NCBI GenBank assembly: GCA_963763115.1
Contig: CAVXNM010000034.1
Coordinates: forward strand, 1-64,000
Direction of reading: 5' to 3'
From: CAVQCA01 sp963763115
Lineage (GTDB): Bacteria; Pseudomonadota; Gammaproteobacteria; UBA9214
DNA: 64,000 nucleotides
Positions within the stretch are counted from its first letter, which is position 1. Every line of letters starts with the position of its first letter. Shown piece after piece: positions 55,109 to 62,829 of the stretch. Position numbers and translations under genes: made by a program. The notes beneath the pieces are model-generated. The model worked only from the letters and a program-made list of their open reading frames with translations, had not been told where the DNA came from and searched no databases.

Positions 55109-55158
55109 ACCTCTCGGAGGACTTGCACCTCCAGGGTCGAGTCCCTTGCCGGGCGCAC
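55107..55158 (-). pseudogene. 5' fragment of a group II intron
   Basis: On the minus strand the sequence begins GTGCGCCCGGCAAGGG and continues with GGAGGTGCAAGTCCTCC. This is the conserved 5' end (GUGYG) and first domain I helices of bacterial group II introns. It breaks into the end of tpm after about 52 nt. The 5' flank on that strand is CAGCGCTTTTTTT, a T-run such as precedes class C introns. No reverse transcriptase remains. The rest of 55159-55465 shows no gene. Confidence 0.55.
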
Positions 55159-55465
55159 AAAAAAAGCGCTGTGACGGCACCTAAGGGGGATTACGGTACA
55201 ACTCATTTCACAATGCCGGCCGTGTCCGCCGTACCGTCCCGGGGCGACAGATTCTCGATACTAACGGGGAAGCTTCCGCGATGAAGAACAACAGGAGGGC
55301 TTAGCGAATCGGATATTCCATACCACTATTCTCCGAATGAATCCTGTTCGTAGTAGTAAATACCCAGACTGATGTATTTACTGCTGTCTCCATCAACCTC
55401 ACCCAGTTCACTGCCGGCGTATTGCCTGTCGAGTTGCTCCAGCACCGTCTGCGCTTTCGTGAAAG

Positions 55466-56085
55466 TTATATCTTGAGTTTCGGCAACGCCGCCGGATCGA
55501 TGTTGTCGTAAGCCACCTTGCGCTGGAACAGCAGCTTATCCGGCCCGGCCGTGAGGTTGTGATCAATGGTTGTAATCAGTTCCGCCACATCGGTCCCGAG
55601 TCCCTGTATCTTGTCGAGGGGATCATTGCCCGGCACGAAGGCATGCCGCACAAGCCTCACCTTGCCCCCCCATCAGCCTGACGCTTCCCGCCTCCTCCAG
55701 CATGGACAACATGGCCCGGGTAGGGATATCTCCGCTGTATTCCTTCACCAGCAACGCAAAGGATATCGGCTTGCCGTCAACCGGCAGATCCGACGGCTTA
55801 CCATCGGAACCGAGGAACCGCCGGTCGTTGACCCAGCCGCTGATGACACGAATTCCGCGATTGAAGCGATCCTGGCTGGCGGTATCATCAGGCGTATCGA
55901 GTTCCAGCAGGCGCCTGACTTCCTTGCGCGTCAAGCCGGTCAGTGCCGAGATACGCGACACGGTCTGCTTTTTGCCTCGGGCGCGAGTCGTCGAATGCCA
56001 CGGCTACATACAGCTTTCTGACCAGCTCCGAGAACGTCCCGTAGGCAATTCCGTTGCGCAACAGGATGCGCACCAGCGGTCTCAT
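55466..56085 (-). pseudogene. DUF6502 protein with two frameshifts
   Basis: Three overlapping frames join into one DUF6502-like protein: MRPLVRILLRNGIAYGTFSE, LVRKLYVAVAF; then SRISALTGLTRKEVRRLLEL, RVISGWVNDRRFL, YSGDIPTRAMLSMLEEAGSV; then RLVRHAFVPGNDPLDKIQGL, GTDVAELITTIDHNL and FQRKVAYDNI. The shifts are near 55970-55980 and in a run of seven C at 55665-55671. Function of the family is unknown. A sequencing error at the C7 run is quite possible. Confidence 0.78.
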
Positions 56086-56316
56086 CAGACGCAGAATTGA
56101 TGCGAACAGGACCTTATTTATTTAATTTTTGGGATTATATTCCCAAATATTGAAGATCAGTCAATAATGCAGGCATGGAAGAAACATGAATTCATTGTAA
56201 AACCCGCCTCATTTGGAGGCTATCGACGGGAACTGTCTACGAATGGTAACCCCCAGACCTGACATCCGCGCCAAATGTGTGCACAGAAACACGCGGGACA
56301 GACCGCAATGCCGCTT

Positions 56317-56913
56317 CTAAGGAAACAACAACGATTTGCACCAGCCTTCCGGATGCTTCTCATACAGGACGCGTTCATGCAAACGATGCCAGCCTGACTT
56401 CCAGAATTCGATCCGCTCGGGAATAACCCGGTAGCCGATCCAGTACGGCGGGCGCGGGACCGTGTCATCTAGGAATCTGGCATGAGCTTCTGCCATCCTC
56501 TTCTCGAGGGTTTCCCGGAAATCCAGGGGCCTGGACTGCTGCGATGCCCACGCGCCTAGCTGAGTATCACGCGGGCGTGACTCCCAGTAAGCATCGGATT
56601 CTTCCGCACTGACGGTGACTGTTCTGCCCTCGATCCGTACCTGGCGCATCAATGGCTGCCAGAAGAAACATAGCGAGACGAAGGCATTCGACCGCAGTTC
56701 ATCACCCTTGCGACTCTGGCTATTGGTAAAGAAAACGAAACCCCGTTCATCGAAACTATTCAGCAGCACGGTTCGTGCGGATGGCCGGCCTTGCGCATTC
56801 GCGGTGGCCAGCGTCATGGCGGTCGGTTCATGCAACCCGGTCTTGCAAGCCGCATCCAGCCAGTCCTGAAACATGGCCAACGCTTCATGTTCGAGCTTTG
56901 CCGGGATATTCAT
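56317..56913 (-). CDS. pdxH: Pyridoxamine 5'-phosphate oxidase
   Basis: 198 residues from the ATG at 56913; the longer frame to 56994 is unlikely. EPTAMTLATANAQGRPSART, VLLNSFDERGFVFFTN, SRKGDELRSNAFVSLCFFW, QVRIEGRTVTVS and the C-terminal IEFWKSGWHRLHERVLYEK motif. FMN enzyme making pyridoxal 5'-phosphate. The stop comes slightly early compared with E. coli but the C-terminal core is present. Confidence 0.93.
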   Translation of the reverse strand: MNIPAKLEHEALAMFQDWLDAACKTGLHEPTAMTLATANAQGRPSARTVLLNSFDERGFVFFTNSQSRKGDELRSNAFVSLCFFWQPLMRQVRIEGRTVTVSAEESDAYWESRPRDTQLGAWASQQSRPLDFRETLEKRMAEAHARFLDDTVPRPPYWIGYRVIPERIEFWKSGWHRLHERVLYEKHPEGWCKSLLFP

Positions 56914-57207
56914 GATTTTCGTCCACATTGTCCACAAGCATTCAGATAGACATAGTAATTCAACTGGCGTGAAAAAATCGCTGAGATATGTCAATTTATA
57001 CGCATTTAATCAATCACCTGAATCAATCATCCGGATCTGCCGGGAGGATCAGGTCAAAACCTTAAACGATCCATCCTGCCCCGCAGCCAGTAGCCATCGT
57101 TGATTATCGGATCCGGCTTTACCCCGCGGAATTGACAAAGATCAAGTCGCTGCTGCCGGCTGAGCGGAATAATAGGACATCGTGGAAGTCAAACGAGGTG
57201 AATTAAC

Positions 57208-57585
57208 GTGGAACTTATCATCCTGTTGATCGTTGCCGCTGCGATGATGACCATCATCCTGGGCGGCACCTATCTGACCTGCCAGCGAGTCCAGAATTAT
57301 TGCACCCTGGAAGCAAAGCGCGAGGAGTTGGTGACACGCATACGCAACAGCCGGCTTGGCAGGATGCTGCGCAGCCTGAATGTCAGCCTTCGTGACTACG
57401 TGCGCAGATTTCCGACCGCGGCGATTATCGGCCATATGAACACCTGCCAGAACTGCGATGCATCGACAGCCTGCGATGCCTATCTTGCCGATAACCAAAG
57501 CGATCCCGCCAGGGCACGCGATTTCTGCCCGAACATGAGTGAATTTGACCGCCTTCGGGAGGGCACAAACCAGAAGCCGGACTGA
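57208..57585 (+). CDS. DUF6455 membrane-anchored protein
   Basis: 125 residues, GTG start with AGGTGA upstream. One N-terminal helix (LIILLIVAAAMMTIILGGTY), a basic linker, then MNTCQNCDASTACDAYL and ARDFCPNMSEF. The four-cysteine pattern is typical of DUF6455. Possible metal or redox site. Function unknown. The 290 bp before it hold no gene. Confidence 0.8.
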   Translation: MELIILLIVAAAMMTIILGGTYLTCQRVQNYCTLEAKREELVTRIRNSRLGRMLRSLNVSLRDYVRRFPTAAIIGHMNTCQNCDASTACDAYLADNQSDPARARDFCPNMSEFDRLREGTNQKPD

Positions 57586-57686
57586 TTACCTGACCCTTCA
57601 GAAAACTTGAACCGTATCTTGCAGCAGAAGATTTCCTGCCGTTCATGCCGCGAGCAACCGGCCGACCTGACCGTCGGCCGGTTTCA

Positions 57687-58148
57687 TCACTCGGACATGC
57701 TCACATCATGAAATATGGAGTACAGGTCGCGCTCCCATCGCTCGAAAATTGCCGTATCCACCGCATCGCCCGCGATAACGGCATACAGCCGGGGGTTTGA
57801 AGTTATCAGGATGGTCTGACCATCTTCAGCAAAGATGGAAATCTTGAGTGGCAGATAGGGAATCATCTGCGGTGCCTTCACTGCTATCTCCCGGACCTCG
57901 TCGATTTTTCCCAGGAATACGATCCGGTACTTGTCCGTCTTGTAACCCATACCGGTGAGACCGATATCCACGCGCTGGACACGAGACAGGGTGTAGCCGT
58001 GATCACGAATCGAGTCCTGCAGGGCGAGCATGGCCTCGGGAAACGGCTGCAGCGAACGGGCCATGAGTATTTCCTCTGCATTGACCGGTACCGCAAACTG
58101 CCAGGCAAGCAGGGCCATCAGAACGGCATAACCGCGAAAACGCTTCAC
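57687..58148 (-). CDS. DUF302 periplasmic protein
   Basis: 153 residues, GTG start overlapping the stop of the upstream gene (GTGA). Signal peptide (GYAVLMALLAWQFAVPVNA). The DUF302 fold follows: FPEAMLALQDSIRDHGYTLS, YRIVFLGKIDEVREI, APQMIPYLPLKISIFAEDGQ. Pairs with another DUF302 domain encoded just upstream. Role unknown, frequent in sulfur oxidisers. Confidence 0.88.
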   Translation of the reverse strand: MKRFRGYAVLMALLAWQFAVPVNAEEILMARSLQPFPEAMLALQDSIRDHGYTLSRVQRVDIGLTGMGYKTDKYRIVFLGKIDEVREIAVKAPQMIPYLPLKISIFAEDGQTILITSNPRLYAVIAGDAVDTAIFERWERDLYSIFHDVSMSE

Positions 58149-59171
58149 AGGGTGGCATCCTCAATGATTGCCCGGTAGACAGCGGTCATTCGCTTGCAGG
58201 CGTCATCCAGTTCATTGTTATTGAACAAATGACTGAGGTACAGCGGGTTGATGGTCATGACCTGCACCTTGCCTCCCACCTCCGCCACCGTAACCTTGCA
58301 GGGGAGGAACATCCCCACACGAGGGTCAATGGCGAGCGCTTCATACAGGAACTTGAAATTACAGAAGTGCAGTACAACCTGCCGCTTGTCCTCCTTGCCT
58401 TCCTCAACCAGACCATGTTCCAGGTAATCCGTCCTGATCAGCTGGAAATTCTGGCTGATAATCGATTGACGGACGTTCTCAACCGTTTCCTCGAGGGTAT
58501 AAGGTGATTCCCCAACAATCACCGGGGCATCCATTACCTGCGTTTGATCCGTGGTATCCGGTTCGACTGCTGAAGGACCGGACATAGCTGACCAGATCAT
58601 CGATGTCCTGCTCGGACAATCCCTGCACGAGGAAGGAGCGCATCGGTGTTCCTTCGCGGCCATACAGCAGCGTGTGCCTGATCATCTCATCGGAAGCCGC
58701 CGCTAGGAATCCGGGATTGTTCAGCGCGGGGGCGATGATCGGCAGATCACGCCGGCGGGAGAAGGTCACGCCCGTACCCTTGCCGCCCTCGCGCCATGGC
58801 ACATGGCGCAATAAGAGGCGTAAGAGTTCCCGCCATGCACCGGGTTACCCTTAATCGTTTCATAGGAAAACACGGGCGCGGGTTTTTCTGACCAGCCCGG
58901 ATAAAGCCGACAACGGCATTCAGCTGCGCGTCACTCAGCGCCGGAAAGCCGGCATCACCCGGCCAGGCCGGCCATGCCGGATCGTCTTGCGCAGGAAGGT
59001 CATCATCAACACTTTCGAGGAAGGAGGGCAAGGCCAGGGGAATACCCACGCCTCCAGTCCCCTTGTCGCCATGGCAGACGGCGCAATGCGTGGCATACAG
59101 CTGACCGCCATCAGGCGCGGCCTGCAATATGCCGTCGCAAGCATAAATACTACTATTAAAATCAAACGCAT
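58145..59171 (-). pseudogene. Diheme cytochrome c fused to DUF302, about six frameshifts
   Basis: The ATG at 59171 starts a signal peptide (RLILIVVFMLATA). Across alternating frames one reads: QLYATHCAVCHGDKGTGGVG (heme 1), FLRKTIRHGRPGRVMPAFR, ALSDAQLNAVVGFIR, WSEKPAPVFSYETIKGNPVH, SYASYCAMCHGARGGKGTGV (heme 2), GREGTPMRSFLVQGLSEQDI, then a DUF302 domain (PYTLEETVENVRQSIISQNF, VGMFLPCKVTVAEVGGKVQV). No stop interrupts the corrected frames. Breaks lie near 59145, 59005, 58945, 58880, 58800 and 58580. Decay or poor local sequence. Confidence 0.7.
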
Positions 59172-59362
59172 GGGATGCCTGTTCGCATTCTTGTCCACCA
59201 CTCGCCAGAAACCTGACTGTGTGCTATGTTTACCTGCGCTGGTTGTGAGAAAAGTCGAGATACTACTACACCACGCATTAATATATGTTGTTAATAATAT
59301 ATTAATAATCTGGTGTATTCTTGATTCAGATCAACATTTTCAGCCGGCAATTACCACAGTAT

Positions 59363-59390
59363 AGGTATCGTCTCCGACCGAGACATACCT
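59363..59390 (+). promoter_or_regulatory. Hairpin in the leader of the second sulfur globule gene
   Basis: AGGTAT-C-GTCTC / GAGAC-ATACCT with a 5-nt loop and one bulged C, 39 nt before the ATG. Position and size resemble the leader hairpin at 30373-30398. Very AT-rich DNA (59270-59320) upstream may hold the promoter. Confidence 0.45.
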
Positions 59391-59429
59391 GTGTTTAAAA
59401 TGTGTTTAAATCAGTAAAGGAGTGCAGAC

Positions 59430-59817
59430 ATGATGAATACAGTGAAAACTTCCATTGCAGCAGCTTTCATTGCCGGTCTTGCGGCTCTCCCGATGACCTC
59501 CGCCCAGGCTTGGTGGGGTCCGTGGGGTGGTGGTCCCGGTGGTTGGGGCGACGGCTGGGGTAATGACGGCTGGGGTGATGGCTGGGGTGATGGCTGGGGT
59601 GACATCAACATGAGCATGAGCGGCGGCGCCCACGGCAGTGGTTATGGTCGTGGTATATGGTCGTGGCTACGGTTACGGCTATGGCTATCCGTACTACGGC
59701 TATGGCGGTTGGGGTGGCCCCTATGGTTATGGCGGCTATCCCGGCGCCTGGGGTGCTCCGTATGGCTATGCACCACCGGTTGCCGCTCCTGCCGCACCTG
59801 CTGCCAAGAGCGAATAA
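59430..59817 (+). pseudogene. Sulfur globule protein, CV1-like, one frameshift
   Basis: Signal peptide ending TSAQA, then WWGPWGGGPGGWGDGWGNDG, WGDGWGDINMSMSGGAHGSG and YGRG. One extra base near 59655 (GGTATATGG instead of GGTTATGG) shifts the frame. Corrected, it continues YGRGYGYGYGYPYYGYGGWG and ends YAPPVAAPAAPAAKSE at 59817. Strongly similar to the gene at 29939-30336. Uncorrected, the frame runs to 59870 with an atypical Leu/Arg/Cys-rich tail. Confidence 0.8.
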
Positions 59818-59899
59818 CACCAGCCAGATTGCCGGCGTGCGCACAGGGATGTGCTCGTGCTGGCATCTAAAATCCATCTGCTGTATAAAGCGGATTCAG

Positions 59900-59934
59900 A
59901 CAGGCCAGCGAATACCTGGCCTGTTGTCGTTTTA
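59900..59934 (+). terminator. Terminator of the sulfur globule gene
   Basis: ACAGGCCAG-CGAATAC-CTGGCCTGT then TGTCGTTTT. Confidence 0.8.
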
Positions 59935-59963
59935 ATCAACCAACGCATACATACGAGGCTTAC

Positions 59964-60599
59964 ATGAAAGATAATGTCATTGCCCTCCTCCTGGTTCTGC
60001 TGACTTCCGTTTCCGTATCCGCCACTGCCGCACCCTACACACCCTATACGCCCTATAGCGGCGGATATCGCGGTATGCCGTCCCAGACTGAAACGGGTAC
60101 GCCAGCGGCTCTTCTCAAAGAAGGTGTAACCAAACTAACGGCGTTTATCCGCGCTGGCGGTGCACAGAACCGCGAGCAGGCAATGGCGTACCTGGAAAAG
60201 GATATCGCCCCATATTTTGATTTCGCCTATATGACCCGCTGGTCAGCGGGTCCGGCATGGCGTGAAATGAGTCCCGCTCAACGCGCGGAAATGCAGCAGA
60301 CGCTTGCCACGTCCTTCCTGACCACCCTGGCCCAGAAACTGACAACCTATACCAACCAGCCGATACGGTACTTCACGCCTCGCGGGCATGGAAAAGATGA
60401 AGTTACAGTCAGCGCCTGGATCACGCAGCCTTCCGGATATCCTATTAAACTGGATTTCCGGTTTTACAAGGCGAAGGATGGCTGGAAGGTGTTCGACGTA
60501 AAAGCCAACGGCAACAGCGCGGTAGTTTATTACCGGGACCAGTTCAGGAACATGTACCGCTACAGCGGCGGCGGCCAGCCCCCACGTTACTACAACTAA
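59964..60599 (+). CDS. MlaC-family phospholipid-binding protein
   Basis: 211 residues. Signal peptide to about residue 23. GVTKLTAFIRAGGAQNREQA, DIAPYFDFAYMTRWSAGPAW, MQQTLATSFLTTLAQKLTTY, and DFRFYKAKDGWKVFDVKANG match the MlaC/Ttg2D fold. Usually part of the Mla retrograde lipid transport system. Here it is orphaned next to a sulfur globule gene, so a special envelope-lipid role may apply (inference). Confidence 0.85.
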   Translation: MKDNVIALLLVLLTSVSVSATAAPYTPYTPYSGGYRGMPSQTETGTPAALLKEGVTKLTAFIRAGGAQNREQAMAYLEKDIAPYFDFAYMTRWSAGPAWREMSPAQRAEMQQTLATSFLTTLAQKLTTYTNQPIRYFTPRGHGKDEVTVSAWITQPSGYPIKLDFRFYKAKDGWKVFDVKANGNSAVVYYRDQFRNMYRYSGGGQPPRYYN

Positions 60600-60608
60600 A
60601 TTCTGTCG

Positions 60609-60645
60609 CTGATGCTCTGTCGCGCGAATTGCGACAGAGCATCAG
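60609..60645 (+). terminator. Strong hairpin after the MlaC-like gene
   Basis: Perfect 15-bp stem CTGATGCTCTGTCGC / GCGACAGAGCATCAG with a 7-nt loop, 9 nt after the stop codon. No T-run, so it may act as an mRNA-end stabiliser or in bidirectional termination. Confidence 0.65.
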
Positions 60646-61091
60646 TTATAGATAGCTATCCGGCTGCAGATACTTCAATTCTGATGCCTGATATTTCCCG
60701 ACACCGGACTCAGCCCTGCATCCCAGCCGCCATCCGGTATGATCCCAGGCATTATCGGGGCAGGGAAATCTGCGATCTTGCCAGGTGATTTTCCCTGGCT
60801 TCGTGGCACTATCGGCATCCAGCCGCTAGCATCACCCGTCAGACGCCTCTTGTGACAGCCAGATTCCCATCACACCGCGCTCGGTTCAGCACGCCCGTTC
60901 GTAGCAGGATACAGGAAACTAAATCATAAGATTGACCCGCCGTTATAGTAATCGAGTCCGGCAGGATGGTCAGTCACACCCGTGGCCAATCCCGCGGTTG
61001 ACAGTAATTAAACGTTCCGGGAAATAACAACTGATACACTGGTATCACCCGTGGGTAATTTGATTCACTCACGGCCAAAAGGATGGCTGCA
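60646..61091. other. Gene-free stretch upstream of the HerA-like gene
   Basis: No gene or RNA recognised. The promoter of the following gene is expected here. Confidence 0.4.
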
Positions 61092-62783
61092 ATGACAACA
61101 TATACGAACACCCTGGTGGGTCAGATCACCGCCGTACGACCAGGCCTGTTTAGCGCGACCCTGAATGAAGATGGCGACGGGAATACCCCCAGGGGATTGT
61201 CCGGCGGCATGACCGGCGGCGAACGTTTACCGGTCGGGCAGCCGGGTTCCTATCTCGCCATCACACAGAAGGGTATTCGCGTCCTCGCCATGGTAACGGA
61301 GATGACCGAGCAAGATGTCGTTGAACCCTCAAGCAATCTTCCAGGTCGTCGCAACGTCAAGCAAAGGATCATAAAGCTGATACCCCTCGGAGAGATCAAC
61401 AGCGGGGGAATTTTCGAGAACGGCGTCAAGAACTATCCCGTCGCGGGTGCGGAAGTACATTCGGTCAGTGAGGATGACCTCAAAACCATATTCGTGAAAT
61501 TCCGCAGCCAGGGCTTCAGCCTCGGTAAACTGTCAAACCATGCCACGCTGGATGTGTGCTTTGATCCGGCATCCCTGTTCGGCAGGCATTGCGCCATTCT
61601 CGGACAATCCGGCGCCGGCAAGTCATGGACTGTTGCCAACCTCATGCAGCAAGCGGTAAAGGTAATGCCCAATGCGCACATCATCATGCTCGATCTGCAC
61701 GGTGAATACGCCTGGAAAGACCGCGATGGAAAGCAGCACTATGCCTTCGACGAGAACGTCGTGCGCCATATCGACGCACGCGATCTGGAAATGCCTTACT
61801 GGCTCATGACCTTCGCGGAGCTGGTTGACTTGCTGATTGACCGCAGTGATGCCAATGCCTCGACCCAGATTGCGTTCTTGCGTGACAGCGTTCACGACCT
61901 GCGCAACAAAGCCAACAAGGAACTCGGCATCAGTCACCTGACGGTGGATTCACCGGTCTATTTTTCCCTTGATGATCTCTACGGTTATTTTGAAGAAGCG
62001 AACAAGATGACCACCAATTTCGGCAAGGACAAGGGGCCGCTCGCGGGCCAGTTTGATCAATTCCTCATGCGGTTGCAAAGCCGCATGAATGACGTGCGTT
62101 ACAACTTCATGCTCAGACCCAGTCACCGCACGTCGTCGGATTCCCTGGGAGAATTGCTGCGTGATTTCGTTGGGCTGGGTGAGCCCAAACGCCAGATAAC
62201 GATAATCGACATCAGTACGGTGCCGTTTGACGTACGACCGACGGTCACGTCCCAGATCGGCCGGCTGGCGTTCGAATTCAATTACTGGAACCCGCACTAC
62301 CGGGACTTCCCCATACTGCTGGTCTGTGAGGAGGCGCATGCCTATATTCCGCGCGATAATGACCCGCGCTACGAGGGTACGCGACAGTCGATGCAGCGCA
62401 TCGCACGTGAAGGGCGCAAGTACGGGGTCGGCCTGGTCGTGGTCAGCCAACGGCCGAATGAACTGTCCGAGACGGTGCTGGCGCAATGCAACACCTTTAT
62501 CTGTCTGCGCCTGACCAACCCGGACGATCAGGCCTATGTCCGCAATCTGGTGCCGGAAGCCGAGCGTGATCTGATCGAGGTTCTCTCCTCACTCGGCCGC
62601 GGCGAAGCGCTTGCCATGGGACAGGCAGTGCCGTTGCCCACACGCGTCCAGTTCAACAAACCCAATCCGGTGCCAAACAGCTCCGATGTCGATTTCTACA
62701 ATCAGTGGATCTCTGGCCTGAAAGATCTGGATGTGGATGACATCGTCGACCGCTGGCGACACCAGAATCGCCTGAAATCCTGA
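61092..62783 (+). CDS. HerA-like DNA translocase/ATPase
   Basis: 563 residues from the ATG at 61092 (AGGA 8 nt upstream; an ATG three codons earlier is too close to that site). N-terminal HAS-barrel region (LVGQITAVRPGLFSATLNED), Walker A LGQSGAGKSWTVANLM (about residue 170), Walker B LLVCEEAHAYIPR, and an arginine-rich segment QRIAREGRKYGVGLVVVSQR. FtsK/HerA superfamily hexameric pump. Defence systems pair HerA with nucleases (NurA, Sir2, DUF4297), but no nuclease gene lies beside it, so a housekeeping-type role is more likely. Confidence 0.88.
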   Translation: MTTYTNTLVGQITAVRPGLFSATLNEDGDGNTPRGLSGGMTGGERLPVGQPGSYLAITQKGIRVLAMVTEMTEQDVVEPSSNLPGRRNVKQRIIKLIPLGEINSGGIFENGVKNYPVAGAEVHSVSEDDLKTIFVKFRSQGFSLGKLSNHATLDVCFDPASLFGRHCAILGQSGAGKSWTVANLMQQAVKVMPNAHIIMLDLHGEYAWKDRDGKQHYAFDENVVRHIDARDLEMPYWLMTFAELVDLLIDRSDANASTQIAFLRDSVHDLRNKANKELGISHLTVDSPVYFSLDDLYGYFEEANKMTTNFGKDKGPLAGQFDQFLMRLQSRMNDVRYNFMLRPSHRTSSDSLGELLRDFVGLGEPKRQITIIDISTVPFDVRPTVTSQIGRLAFEFNYWNPHYRDFPILLVCEEAHAYIPRDNDPRYEGTRQSMQRIAREGRKYGVGLVVVSQRPNELSETVLAQCNTFICLRLTNPDDQAYVRNLVPEAERDLIEVLSSLGRGEALAMGQAVPLPTRVQFNKPNPVPNSSDVDFYNQWISGLKDLDVDDIVDRWRHQNRLKS

Positions 62784-62829
62784 AACATTCAAGATAGTCC
62801 GCCCAGACCGGCCTCTGATGCTGCGCCGG

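Noticed and set aside
55107..55158. 3' end of a tRNA gene (GGGTCGAGTCCC looks like a T arm)
   Set aside because: The anticodon loop would lack U33 and the stems do not fit; the reverse strand matches a group II intron start much better.
61092..62783. HerA-nuclease anti-phage system
   Set aside because: No NurA, Sir2 or DUF4297 partner is adjacent; the next gene is a convergent patatin.
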